Source: Nocardia suismassiliense
GTDB taxonomy: Bacteria; Actinomycetota; Actinomycetes; Mycobacteriales; Mycobacteriaceae
Direction: 5' to 3'
Length of the DNA: 64,000 nucleotides
NCBI RefSeq assembly: GCF_900269665.1
Contig: NZ_LT985361.1
Coordinates: 3,496,601-3,560,600, forward strand
The notes under the pieces were generated by a model. That model was not told the DNA's origin and did not search any database. It saw only the letters and a list, made by a program, of their open reading frames with translations. Positions 25,905 to 35,430 of this stretch are shown one piece after another. Within the stretch, counting starts at the first letter, position 1; every line of letters begins with the position of its first letter. Both the position numbers and the translations under genes were made by a program.

Positions 25905-26975
25905 ATGACGATGACCGAACCGAAGACCGAGCTGACGAAACCGGTCGACCTCACCTCGCTCGTCCCGGTGTTGTTCGGCTTTGCTGCCTTTCAGCAATTG
26001 CGCGCCGCCTCGGAACTGCAACTGTTCGAATACCTCGACCTGAACGGCCCGGCCACCAGCGACGAGGCCGCCGCGGGGCTGGGACTGCCCGTCAAATCGG
26101 CGCGCAAGCTGCTGCTCGGCACCACCTCGCTCGGCCTCACCGATCGGGCGGACGACCGGTACGCGCTGAGCGAGATGTTGCGTGCCGCAATGCAAGACGG
26201 CACCTGGCCGCTCATCCGCAACATCATCGACTTCCAGCAGCGGCTGTCCTACCTGCCCGCGAAGGAGTACGCCGAGTCGCTGCGCACCGGCAAGAACCTC
26301 GGCCTGAAACACCTGCCCGGCACCGGAAACGACCTGTACACCAGGCTCGAGCAGACTCCGGAGCTGGAGAATCTGTTCTTCCGCGGCATGCATTCCTGGT
26401 CGGAGCTGTCCAATCCGGTGCTGCTGCACCAGGTGGACTACAGCGGCGTGACGAGGATCCTGGACGTCGGTGGCGGCGACGCGGTCAACGCGATCGCGCT
26501 CGCACAGGCCCACCCGCACTTGAAGATCACCGTGTTCGATCTCGAGGGCGCCGTCGAGGTGGCCGGCGACAATATCGCCGCCGCCGGGCTCGGTGATCGC
26601 ATCGACGTGGTCGCCGGGGACATGTTCGGCGACCCGCTGCCCGGCGGGTACGACGCCGCGCTATTCGCCCACCAGTTCGTGATCTGGTCGCCGGAACAGA
26701 ATGTGGCGCTGCTCGAACGGGCCTACGCGGCACTGCCGCCGGGCGGGCGGGTCATCGTATTCAACGCGTTCGCCGCCGACGACGGTCGTGGGCCGCTCTA
26801 CACCGCGCTGGACAACGTGTACTTCACCACGTTGCCGTCGGAGGAGTCGACGATCTATCCGTGGCGTGAGCACGAAGAGTGGCTCGGCACAGCGGGTTTC
26901 ACCGACATCCTGCGCATTCGTAGCGAGGGTTGGACGCCGCACGGTGTCATCGAAGGGCGCAAGGCCGATGAGTAA
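25905..26975 (+). CDS. SAM methyltransferase, 3-hydroxykynurenine C4-methylation (SibL-like)
   Basis: A 356-residue protein of the O-methyltransferase-2 type: an N-terminal winged-helix dimerisation region (residues about 15-100) and the SAM motif ILDVGGGDAVNAIA near residue 185. GGAGGAA at 25888-25894 supports the ATG at 25905; a second ATG lies two codons later. In sibiromycin the homologue SibL methylates 3-hydroxykynurenine at C4, giving 3-hydroxy-4-methylanthranilate after kynureninase. Being located among kynurenine-pathway genes supports the same role here. It overlaps the formamidase start by 8 bp. Confidence 0.8.
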   Translation: MTMTEPKTELTKPVDLTSLVPVLFGFAAFQQLRAASELQLFEYLDLNGPATSDEAAAGLGLPVKSARKLLLGTTSLGLTDRADDRYALSEMLRAAMQDGTWPLIRNIIDFQQRLSYLPAKEYAESLRTGKNLGLKHLPGTGNDLYTRLEQTPELENLFFRGMHSWSELSNPVLLHQVDYSGVTRILDVGGGDAVNAIALAQAHPHLKITVFDLEGAVEVAGDNIAAAGLGDRIDVVAGDMFGDPLPGGYDAALFAHQFVIWSPEQNVALLERAYAALPPGGRVIVFNAFAADDGRGPLYTALDNVYFTTLPSEESTIYPWREHEEWLGTAGFTDILRIRSEGWTPHGVIEGRKADE

Positions 26976-27858
26976 GCTCACCCAGTTGGACCGCGAGTAT
27001 TCGCCCAGCTCGGCCGCCCGTGATCCGGCCGGTACGCTGCGGCGGTACCGGCGGCGCAGCGACACCGCCCGGTCCCGGCTCGACGTGCACATCGCGGTGC
27101 CCTACGGTGCCGGCCACGGCGAGCGGTGTCACGTGTTTCCCGCTGTGCCGCAGGGCATTCGAGGACCGGAGACGCCCGCCCTCGTCTTCGTGCACGGCGG
27201 CCACTGGCAGGAGTCCGGCATCGATGACGCGTGTTTCGCGGCCCGGCAGGCGGTGCGGCACGGCTGCGCGTATGTCGCCGTGGGATACGGGCTCGCCCCG
27301 GACCGCACGGTGCCGGGCATGATCGCCTCGGTGGCGCGGGCCCTGGAGTGGCTCGCGGGCACCGGGCCGCTGCTCGGCATCGACCCGGAGCGGTTGCATG
27401 TAGCGGGCAGCAGCGCGGGCGCGCATCTGCTGGCCGCGGCGCTCGCGGGCACCGACGCACCCAGGGTGCGCAGCGCCTGCTTGCTGAGCGGCCTGTACGA
27501 CCTCACCGAGATTCCGGAGACCTACGTCAACGAGGCCGTCCGGCTGACCCCCGAGACCGCCCGCGCGTGCAGTCCGCTGCGGATGCCCGCCCCGCGGTGC
27601 GATTCGATCCTGCTCGCCGCGGGGCAGCACGAAACGCGAACCTATCTCCGGCAACACGAGCAGTACGCCGAACACCTTGCCGCACAGCAGATCCCGGTGG
27701 ACGCGCAGGTCGTGTCCGGGCGGGACCACTTCGACCTGCCGCTGGACCTGGTCGATCCGTCGACCCCGTTCGGCCGGACCAGCCTGCGGCACCTCGGCCT
27801 GGCACCGCGCCGCCGAGGCTCCGCCACCCCGGAAGGAACGGTGACATCAGCGCGATGA
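26968..27858 (+). CDS. Kynurenine formamidase (arylformamidase, alpha/beta hydrolase type)
   Basis: A 296-residue alpha/beta hydrolase. The HGGHW oxyanion motif and nucleophile elbow GSSAG are those of AFMID-type kynurenine formamidases, and the catalytic His is probably in GRDHFDLPLD near the C-terminus. It hydrolyses N-formylkynurenine to kynurenine. The ATG at 26968 lies inside the end of the methyltransferase gene; the open frame further upstream is shadow. The stop overlaps the NRPS start (ATGA). Confidence 0.84.
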   Translation: MSKLTQLDREYSPSSAARDPAGTLRRYRRRSDTARSRLDVHIAVPYGAGHGERCHVFPAVPQGIRGPETPALVFVHGGHWQESGIDDACFAARQAVRHGCAYVAVGYGLAPDRTVPGMIASVARALEWLAGTGPLLGIDPERLHVAGSSAGAHLLAAALAGTDAPRVRSACLLSGLYDLTEIPETYVNEAVRLTPETARACSPLRMPAPRCDSILLAAGQHETRTYLRQHEQYAEHLAAQQIPVDAQVVSGRDHFDLPLDLVDPSTPFGRTSLRHLGLAPRRRGSATPEGTVTSAR

Positions 27859-29675
27859 AGAACTCACTGACCGCCGCCCCGGTCGAGTCCGTCACGACGG
27901 GCCCGGCCGCGACGGCCACCACCGAGACGATCGCCGACGCGTTCGTGCGCACCGCACGCGAGCACGCCGACCGCGAGGCGATATCCGACGGCAGCACGAC
28001 GCTGACCTACGCCGAACTGGACGCCATCAGCAGCCGCATCGCGCGAGCGCTGCGCGACCGGGGCCTGCCGCCTGGAGCGCGCGTCGGGGTGCATCTCGAC
28101 CGCAGCCTCGCCACCTATCAGGTGTTCCTCGGCATTCTCAAGGCCGGTCTCGTTGTCGTGCCGTTCAATCCGGTACATCCGGCGGCGCACAAGTCGCGGA
28201 TGTTCCGTGCCGCCGAGCCCGCCATCACGGTGATCGACGCGGGCGAGACGCCGGACGGATTCCCCGCGGCGGCCTGCCTGCCGGTCACCGAGTTGCTGGC
28301 GGCCGCGGCGTCGTTGTCCCCTGAATCGGGGCCGTCCGCGGTGACCGCGGCCGCGCCCGCGTTCATCCTGTTCACCTCGGGCTCGACGGGTGTGCCCAAG
28401 GGCGTGGTGATCGCGCATCGCGGCATCGCGCGGGTTTCGCGGCACCTCACCGGATTCACTCCTGGACCGGCGGACCGGTTCCTGCAACTCGCGCAGCCCG
28501 CGTTCGCCGCATCGACCACCGACATCTGGACCTGTCTACTGCGTGGTGGCCGGCTCACCGTCGCACCACAGGAGATGCCGCCGCTCGGCGATCTCGCGAG
28601 ACTCATCGAGCGCGAAGGCATTACGGTGCTCAACCTCTCCGTGGGGTTGTTCAATCTGCTGGTCGAGCACCACTCGAAGAGCCTCGCGCAGGTGCGAACG
28701 GTGATCGTCAGCGGCGACTTCCCCTCCGCGTCGCACCTGGAGCGTGCGCTGGCCGTGGTCGACGGTGATGTATTCAATGCCTTTGGCTGCACGGAGAATT
28801 CGGCGCTGACCGCGGTGCACAAGATCACCGCGGCGGACCTGTGCGATGCCGAGATCCCGGTCGGCCGGCCGATGCCCACCGTCGAGCTGACGGTGCGGGA
28901 CGAGGCGCTGGACGAATGCCCGCCCGGCCGGATCGGCGAACTGTGCATCGCGGGTGACGGTGTGGCGTCGGGCTACCTCAACGATCCGGAACTCACCGCG
29001 CGCAAGTTCGTTCGGCACGACGGTCAGCGACTGCTGCGGACCGGCGACCTGGCCAAGCTGACCGAGGACGGGGAGATAGTGCTCGCGGGCCGCACCGACC
29101 AGATGGTGAAGGTGCGCGGGTTCCGGGTCGAGCCGCGGCATGTCGAGGTGACGGCCGAGGCGTTCCCCGGCGTCGCACAGGCGGTGGCGCAGGCCGTGCC
29201 GAGCGGTGGTGCGGCGGGTCAGCTGGCGCTGTGGTGTGTGCCGACGACGGGGCACGAACTGTCCACCGACGAGCTGACGGAGCATCTGCGGAAGTCGTTG
29301 CCCGACTACATGGTTCCGTCGACGGTGTTGCTGCTCGACGCGTTTCCGCGCAATACCAACGGCAAGATCGACCGCAAGGAGCTCTCGTCGCGGTTGGTGC
29401 CCGCCGAGGACGACGAGTCGACGGTCGAGGAGCGCAAAACCGAGGATCAGCTGGCCGATGTCGTCCGGACGACCTTGCTGAACGCCACCGGCCTGGCCGA
29501 CATCGATCTGGATGCCGGACTCATCGAAAGCGGTGTCACCTCACTGCAATTGATCGACCTCGGCGCTCGGCTGGAGGAGGTATCGGGGGTCGCACTGGCA
29601 CCCGACGACATCGTGGGGGTCGGCACCGTGCGCGGTGTCGCCGACCTGATCCGCACCAAACGGGCGCGAGGCTGA
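27855..29675 (+). CDS. NRPS loading protein, adenylation-thiolation (A-T), aryl acid specific
   Basis: A 606-residue A-T didomain. Adenylation core motifs: FTSGSTGVPKG near residues 172-182, RTGDLAKL, VKVRGFRVEPRHVE and the C-terminal NGKIDRKEL with catalytic Lys about residue 504. The thiolation serine is in ESGVTSLQL (Ser563). In the A4 region, where amino-acid-activating domains have an Asp that binds the alpha-amino group, this one reads FAASTTD, an Ala in place of Asp. That suits a substrate without an alpha-amine, namely 3-hydroxy-4-methylanthranilate. It corresponds to the first NRPS of anthramycin and sibiromycin clusters. Confidence 0.88.
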   Translation: MKNSLTAAPVESVTTGPAATATTETIADAFVRTAREHADREAISDGSTTLTYAELDAISSRIARALRDRGLPPGARVGVHLDRSLATYQVFLGILKAGLVVVPFNPVHPAAHKSRMFRAAEPAITVIDAGETPDGFPAAACLPVTELLAAAASLSPESGPSAVTAAAPAFILFTSGSTGVPKGVVIAHRGIARVSRHLTGFTPGPADRFLQLAQPAFAASTTDIWTCLLRGGRLTVAPQEMPPLGDLARLIEREGITVLNLSVGLFNLLVEHHSKSLAQVRTVIVSGDFPSASHLERALAVVDGDVFNAFGCTENSALTAVHKITAADLCDAEIPVGRPMPTVELTVRDEALDECPPGRIGELCIAGDGVASGYLNDPELTARKFVRHDGQRLLRTGDLAKLTEDGEIVLAGRTDQMVKVRGFRVEPRHVEVTAEAFPGVAQAVAQAVPSGGAAGQLALWCVPTTGHELSTDELTEHLRKSLPDYMVPSTVLLLDAFPRNTNGKIDRKELSSRLVPAEDDESTVEERKTEDQLADVVRTTLLNATGLADIDLDAGLIESGVTSLQLIDLGARLEEVSGVALAPDDIVGVGTVRGVADLIRTKRARG

Positions 29676-29676
29676 C

Positions 29677-32600
29677 ATGACGGCTACCGAGCAACACACA
29701 GCGAACGGCGCGCAGCACCTGCCCGCGTCCCCGGCCCAGCCCGGTATGTGGTTCGACAGCATCTACGGCGCCGACCCCACGGCGTACAACCAGCCACTGG
29801 TGCTGCGGCTGCCCACCCTGCTCGACCATCAAGCCCTCGTCGAGGCGCTGCGGATCGTGCATCGGGACCATTCCGCGCTGCGCACCACCTTCGAGATGAC
29901 CGCCGACGGCGAGTTGCGGCAGGTGGTGCACGGCGAACTGGCGCCGGACGTCGACGTGCGTGATCACCACAGCGGCGATCCCGAGGACTGGGTGGCCGAG
30001 CAACTGGCCGAGGTCGCGGGGGCCGTCTTCGATCTGCGTGGTGGTCCGCTGGCCCGGGTCCGGCACCTCCGGTTCGCCGAGGGCCGGAGCCTGCTGGTGT
30101 TCAACATTCACCACACGGTCTTCGACGGCATGTCGTTCAAGCCGTATCTCAGCCAGGTGGAGGCGACCTACACCGCACTGGTGCACGGCGACGAGCCGCC
30201 GCAGCGACCGCACCGCCAAGCCGCCGAGGCGTACGAACGCTGGGCAGAGTTGGCCGACAATGCCGACACGCTGCATTACTGGCGGGAGAAGCTGGCGAAA
30301 ACCCCCGCGGCAGTGCCGTTCGGGCTGCCGGGCACCGGGACGCCACGGCACGTGACCCGGCAGCAGGTGCTCGACGACGAACTCTCGGCGCGGGTGCGCG
30401 AGTTCTGTGCCGCGGAGGGCATCACCACCAGCATGTTCTTCGTCGCTCTCTGCTTCGTGCTGCTGCACCGGCAGACCGGGCAGGACGAAGTGCTGCTGGG
30501 GATCCCGGTCTCGGTGCGCGGCGCCGGCGACGCCGAGGTGATCGGCCATCTCGCCAATACCGTTGTGCTGCAACACCGCCTCGACCGCGGCGCGACTGCC
30601 CGTGACGTATTGCGCAGAGTGAAACGGGAAGTGCTGGAGGCGCTTCGGCACCGGCACGCGCCACTGGAGGCGGTGCTGGGCGAGGTTCGCGCGGCCGGTG
30701 GCACGCAGGACGGGGCACTGTTCAACGCGATGGTCACCGTGATGCCCGCCGCGGCCCGCCGCCTGGACCTGCCCGAGTGGGGCGTGCAGACCTGGGAGCA
30801 CGCGCCAGGAGGCGCCAAATACGACCTGGCGATCCTGGTGGACGAGACGGCGGACCAGTACACCCTGGTCGTCGAGCACGTCACGGCTGCGGCCGACGGT
30901 GAAAGCTTCACGGCCTATCTGGCGCAGCGGCTGCACACCTTGGTCGACAGCGTGCTCGCGGAGCCGGACGGGCAGATCAACGAACTGCGCTGGACGAGCG
31001 ACGCGGAGGAACAAGCGATCACGGGGCTGTGTGCCCGCCGGAAGGATGCGCCCGAGCTCGGCACCGAGTTGACCGCCGATCTGTTCGAGGCGAGCGCCGC
31101 GGCGGCCAGTGCGGAACCCGCGGTGATCGCCGACGGCACGGTGACCACGTATGCCGAATTGGCGAGGCGCGCAGACACGGTAGCGGCCACGCTGGCTGAT
31201 CGGGGAGTCCGGGACGGGCTGCCGGTCGCCGTGCTGATGCGGCCCGGCCTCGAACTGATCGCGACGGTCATCGGCATCCTGCGTGCGGGTGGCAGCTACG
31301 TCACCTTGGATGCCGAACCACGGGAGCGGCTGAACTTCGTACTGAACGATTGTGGCGCAACCATTCTGCTGCGTAGTGCCGAGATCGACCTCGCGGATAT
31401 GTCGTTGCCCGACGGCCTCGAAGTCCTCGAGATATCCGAAACCGCCAGTGGAGCAGCGTCATTCGACGACGCGCGGAAGGTGCCCGAGGACACGGCGTAC
31501 ATCGTGTACACGTCGGGCTCCACCGGACGCCCCAAAGGAGTTCGGCTGCCGGAGGTCACGCTGGCAAACCTGGCGCGCAACCAGGTCATCTTCTCCGGGG
31601 ACCGCCGGACGCGCACGTTGCAGTACATGCCGCCCGCCTTCGACGTGTTCGCCATCGAGGTGTTCGGAACTCTCTGCGCCGGTGGCACTCTGGTGATTCC
31701 ACCGGCAGATGCCCGCACCGATTTCGAGGCCTTGGCCGCTTTGCTGGCCGACGAGCGGATCGAGCGGGCCTACCTGCCCTACGTCACGCTCCGCGAGCTG
31801 GCCGCCGTGCTTCAATCGTCGCCGGTGGACCTGCCGGATCTGCGCGAGGTGTATGTCACCGGCGAGCGGCTGGTGATCACCGGCGATATGCGGGCGATGT
31901 TCCGGCGAAACCCGAACGCGCGGTTGATCAATGCCTACGGACCGTCCGAGGCACATCTGTGCAGTTGGGACGCGCTCCCGGACGATCCCGACGCTTGGCC
32001 GACCATTCCGTCGATCGGGCGGGTGGTCGCGGGTGTCGACGCGTATGTGCTCAGCGCCGCCGACGGGACTGCTCGGCGGGCACCGTTCGGCGTCGAGGGC
32101 GAACTCTGCGTTGCGGGCCCGGTCGTCTCGCCCGGCTATATCGGCCTGCCGGACAAGACGCGCGAGGCTATGGTCGCCGACCCGTTCGTCCCCGGCCAAT
32201 TGATGTACCGCACCGGCGATGTGGTGGTGCTGGCCCCGGACGGGTCCCTGCACTACCGCGGCCGCAAGGACGATCAGGTCAAGATCCGCGGCTATCGCGT
32301 CGAGCCGGGCGAGATAGAAGCCGCGCTGGAACGGGAATTGGAGGTGGACGCCGCCGCCGTGATCGTGGTGTCCGAAGGTGGTGACCGCGCGCTGCACGCC
32401 TTCGTGCAGACCGCTGCAGCGCCGCCGAAGGACTGGCGCACCCGGCTCGGCGCGGTGCTGCCCGGATACATGATCCCGCGGCAGCTCACCCGGATCGACG
32501 CCATCCCGGTGACCTCGAACGGGAAGACCGACCGTCGCGCGCTGGCGGCACAATCGATGCCACCGGAGCCCGCCGACGAGGTCGACCAGTCCGACGTCAC

Positions 32601-34014
32601 CTGGACGGACGCGGAGCGCACGATGGCCGCGCTGTGGTCCGAGGTGCTCGGCGACCGGCCCGCGACCCCGGAGGTCGACTTCTTCGCGGTCGGCGGTCAC
32701 TCGCTGCTGGCCGCCCGGCTGCACCGGCTGGTCAAAAAACGCTTCCGCACCGACGTCGCACTGTCGGTGCTGCTGAGCACGCCGACACCGCGCGGCATGG
32801 TGCAGAGCCTCGTCGACGAAACTGCCGCCGCCGCACCGGATCTGGGCGCGGAGGCCCGCCTGCACGACCTCGTGGTGGGGGAGCGGCAGGAGCCGGTCAG
32901 CGGCACGGTATTGCTCACCGGCGCAACCGGATTCCTCGGCAGTCATCTGCTCGACGAACTACAGCGGACCGGGCACCGCGTGCACTGCCTGGTCCGGGCC
33001 GACAGCGTCGCGGACGGGCGCGAACGCCTGCGCCGGACCTTCCGGAAATTCGCGCTGGACCCGTCCGGGCTCGACGAGGTCGGCATCTGCCTCGGCGATC
33101 TCGACCAACCGAAGTTCGGGCTGGGCAACGACTACGAAGCACTGGCCCGCGAGGTGACCGACGTCTACCACGCGGCCGCGCACATCAATTTCGTCGTGCC
33201 GTATCACACGGTAAAACGCACGAACGTGGACGGACTTCGGCACCTGCTCGACTTCTGCGGGATCAACCGCACGCCGCTGCGCCTGATCTCCACCATGGGC
33301 GTCTTCCCGCCGGACTCCACCGCAGGCCTGGTCGGCGAGGACATGGTGCCGGGCGATCCCGCGTCGCTGGGCATCGGGTACTCGCAGAGCAAGTGGGTCG
33401 CCGAGCGGCTCGCGCTGGCGGCGCGCGAGGCCGGGCTGCCGGTCACCGTGCACCGTGTCGGCCGCATCGCCGGACACCGCCGCACCGGCGCGTGCCGGCA
33501 CGACGACTTCTTCTGGTTGCAGATGAAGGGTTTCGCGCTGCTCGGCTGCTACCCCGAGGACATCGCCGAGGGACCGCCCGTCGACCTGTTGCCGGTGGAC
33601 TACGTGGCCCGCGCCATCATCCGGCTGTCCGAGGAGAAACCGGACGACGAGAACTGGCATCTCTACCACGCCGACGGACTCGACTGGCCCACCATCATCG
33701 ACACCATTCGCGCGGAAGGCTATGCGACGGAACCGACTTCGGGATCCACCTGGATGGCGGCGCTGGAACAGCAGGCCGCCGAGACCGACGACCGACGCTG
33801 GGGGCTCGGTCCGCTGGTGCCGCTCATGCGGGAGGGCGTGATGCGCCTCGGCGCGCACACCTTCGACAACGAGAAATCCAGGCGGGCGCTTGCCGACGTC
33901 GGGTGCCCGTATCCGCAGGTGGATACGGGATGGATTCGCCGGATGTTCGAGTACTTCCGCGCCGTCGGCGCCCTCGCGCCGCCGGACGGGCTGAACCAGG
34001 GAGGAACACAATGA
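29677..34014 (+). CDS. NRPS condensation-adenylation-thiolation-reductase (C-A-T-Re)
   Basis: A 1445-residue protein. Condensation: HHTVFDG with His145-His146 and Asp150. Adenylation: TSGSTGRPKG near 611, NAYGPSEAH, YRTGDVV and NGKTDRRAL with Lys950; the A4 region FDVFAIE keeps the Asp for an amino-acid substrate. Thiolation: GGHSLLAA with Ser1009. Reductase: LLTGATGFLGSHL from about 1079 and the catalytic pair Tyr1235-Lys1239 in GYSQSKW. It should load the 4-alkyl-proline unit, form the amide with the tethered anthranilate and release an aldehyde by NAD(P)H reduction, which closes to the imine/carbinolamine that alkylates DNA. It starts one base after the previous stop. Confidence 0.9.
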   Translation: MTATEQHTANGAQHLPASPAQPGMWFDSIYGADPTAYNQPLVLRLPTLLDHQALVEALRIVHRDHSALRTTFEMTADGELRQVVHGELAPDVDVRDHHSGDPEDWVAEQLAEVAGAVFDLRGGPLARVRHLRFAEGRSLLVFNIHHTVFDGMSFKPYLSQVEATYTALVHGDEPPQRPHRQAAEAYERWAELADNADTLHYWREKLAKTPAAVPFGLPGTGTPRHVTRQQVLDDELSARVREFCAAEGITTSMFFVALCFVLLHRQTGQDEVLLGIPVSVRGAGDAEVIGHLANTVVLQHRLDRGATARDVLRRVKREVLEALRHRHAPLEAVLGEVRAAGGTQDGALFNAMVTVMPAAARRLDLPEWGVQTWEHAPGGAKYDLAILVDETADQYTLVVEHVTAAADGESFTAYLAQRLHTLVDSVLAEPDGQINELRWTSDAEEQAITGLCARRKDAPELGTELTADLFEASAAAASAEPAVIADGTVTTYAELARRADTVAATLADRGVRDGLPVAVLMRPGLELIATVIGILRAGGSYVTLDAEPRERLNFVLNDCGATILLRSAEIDLADMSLPDGLEVLEISETASGAASFDDARKVPEDTAYIVYTSGSTGRPKGVRLPEVTLANLARNQVIFSGDRRTRTLQYMPPAFDVFAIEVFGTLCAGGTLVIPPADARTDFEALAALLADERIERAYLPYVTLRELAAVLQSSPVDLPDLREVYVTGERLVITGDMRAMFRRNPNARLINAYGPSEAHLCSWDALPDDPDAWPTIPSIGRVVAGVDAYVLSAADGTARRAPFGVEGELCVAGPVVSPGYIGLPDKTREAMVADPFVPGQLMYRTGDVVVLAPDGSLHYRGRKDDQVKIRGYRVEPGEIEAALERELEVDAAAVIVVSEGGDRALHAFVQTAAAPPKDWRTRLGAVLPGYMIPRQLTRIDAIPVTSNGKTDRRALAAQSMPPEPADEVDQSDVTWTDAERTMAALWSEVLGDRPATPEVDFFAVGGHSLLAARLHRLVKKRFRTDVALSVLLSTPTPRGMVQSLVDETAAAAPDLGAEARLHDLVVGERQEPVSGTVLLTGATGFLGSHLLDELQRTGHRVHCLVRADSVADGRERLRRTFRKFALDPSGLDEVGICLGDLDQPKFGLGNDYEALAREVTDVYHAAAHINFVVPYHTVKRTNVDGLRHLLDFCGINRTPLRLISTMGVFPPDSTAGLVGEDMVPGDPASLGIGYSQSKWVAERLALAAREAGLPVTVHRVGRIAGHRRTGACRHDDFFWLQMKGFALLGCYPEDIAEGPPVDLLPVDYVARAIIRLSEEKPDDENWHLYHADGLDWPTIIDTIRAEGYATEPTSGSTWMAALEQQAAETDDRRWGLGPLVPLMREGVMRLGAHTFDNEKSRRALADVGCPYPQVDTGWIRRMFEYFRAVGALAPPDGLNQGGTQ

Positions 34015-35420
34015 CTGATCTGGAACTGCGCTCGGTGGTGATCATCGGGGCCGGCCCGGTCGGTTGCGCCTTGGCGACACTGCTGCGCCGCCAAGGTCTG
34101 GAGGTAGATCTCTTCGAGCGAGGCACGGAGTCGGCGGGCACCGGGTCCGGGCATTCGTTCAACCTCACGCTCACCTCGCGCGGGCTCGACTGCCTGCCCC
34201 GCTCGGTCCGGCGCCGCCTCTACCTACAGGGCTCGGTGCTGGCCAAACGGATCATCCACCATCGCGACGGTGCGATCTCCACGCAGCCGTACGGGACGAT
34301 GACGCACCACCATCTGCTGTCCATTCCACGCCGGGTGATGCAGGATCTGCTGCGCGATCAGGCACTGCGGGAGGGGGCCCGGATCCATTACGGCCAAGAG
34401 TGCGTCGACGTCGACACGGCGCGACCGGCAGCGCTGCTGCGGGATCGGGACGGCTCCTCGGCCTGGGTCACCGGCGATCTGCTGGTCGGCTGCGATGGCG
34501 CCAATAGTGTTGTGCGCGAAGCCATTGTCGCCGCGCACCCGCAGGACATGTGGGCGACGCGCGAGACCATCGAGCACGGCTACGCCGAGATCACCATGGA
34601 CTACGGGGACGCCGACCCGACGGGCATGCACCTGTGGCCGCGCGGCGACCACTTTCTGCAAGCCCAGCCGAACCGGGACCAGACCTTCACCACCAGCCTG
34701 TTCAAGCCGATGGCCGGTGACGACCGGCGCAGGCACTTCTCCGGGCTGCCGTCGGCCGACGCGATCAGCTCCTACTGTGCGACAGAGTTTCCCGACGTCT
34801 TCGGGCGGATGGCGGCGGTCGGCACGGACTTGGCGAGCCGGAGTCCCGGGCACCTCAGGATCATCAACTGCGCTCCCTATCACCATCGACGCGCGGTGCT
34901 GGTCGGTGATGCCGCGCATGCCGTGGTCCCGTTCTTCGGGCAGGGCATCAACTGCAGTTTCGAGGATGCCGCCACACTGGCGGCGCTGCTGGAGAAGTTC
35001 CAGGCCGCGGTCCGTTGCGAGGGCGGCACCGTCGCGACCGTCGCCGAGGTGGTCGTCGACGAGTACAGCGATGTGCGGGTGAAGGCGGGGCACGCGCTGG
35101 CGGAACTGTCGCTGCGCAACCTCACCGAGTTGTCTGCCCACGTGAACGACCCGATGTTCCTGGCGCGACGTGCGCTGGAACGACGGCTGCACGAGTTGCG
35201 TCCCGAGCTGTACACGCCGCTGTACCAGTTGGTGGCGTTCACCCACATGCCCTACGACGCCGCACAGCGGGTGCATGACGAGTCGAGCGCGGTGCTGGAC
35301 GAGTTGTGCCGCGGGCGCGACCCGCGAACCGAACAGGACGCCATCATCGGCGAATTCGCCGAGGCGTACGGTGGCGCGTTCACCCCGCAGTTCACGCCGC
35401 AGAAGAAGCGGACGGGGTAG
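34011..35420 (+). CDS. Kynurenine 3-monooxygenase
   Basis: A 469-residue FAD aromatic hydroxylase. The N-terminal GAGPVGCALATLL binds FAD, LVGCDGANSVVR is the DG-type motif, and GDAAHAVVPFFGQGINCSFEDA near residue 298 is characteristic of kynurenine monooxygenases. GGGAGG at about 33999-34004 precedes the ATG, which overlaps the NRPS stop by 4 bp. It hydroxylates kynurenine at C3, supplying the phenol of the anthranilate half. It is the last gene of the rightward operon and ends 10 bp from the convergent response-regulator gene. Confidence 0.88.
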   Translation: MTDLELRSVVIIGAGPVGCALATLLRRQGLEVDLFERGTESAGTGSGHSFNLTLTSRGLDCLPRSVRRRLYLQGSVLAKRIIHHRDGAISTQPYGTMTHHHLLSIPRRVMQDLLRDQALREGARIHYGQECVDVDTARPAALLRDRDGSSAWVTGDLLVGCDGANSVVREAIVAAHPQDMWATRETIEHGYAEITMDYGDADPTGMHLWPRGDHFLQAQPNRDQTFTTSLFKPMAGDDRRRHFSGLPSADAISSYCATEFPDVFGRMAAVGTDLASRSPGHLRIINCAPYHHRRAVLVGDAAHAVVPFFGQGINCSFEDAATLAALLEKFQAAVRCEGGTVATVAEVVVDEYSDVRVKAGHALAELSLRNLTELSAHVNDPMFLARRALERRLHELRPELYTPLYQLVAFTHMPYDAAQRVHDESSAVLDELCRGRDPRTEQDAIIGEFAEAYGGAFTPQFTPQKKRTG

Positions 35421-35430
35421 TGCGGGCAGG

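Noticed and set aside
24770..25954. Long minus-strand frame opposite tryptophan dioxygenase
   Set aside because: No recognisable domain and biased composition. The plus strand encodes kynureninase and tryptophan dioxygenase with coupled starts.
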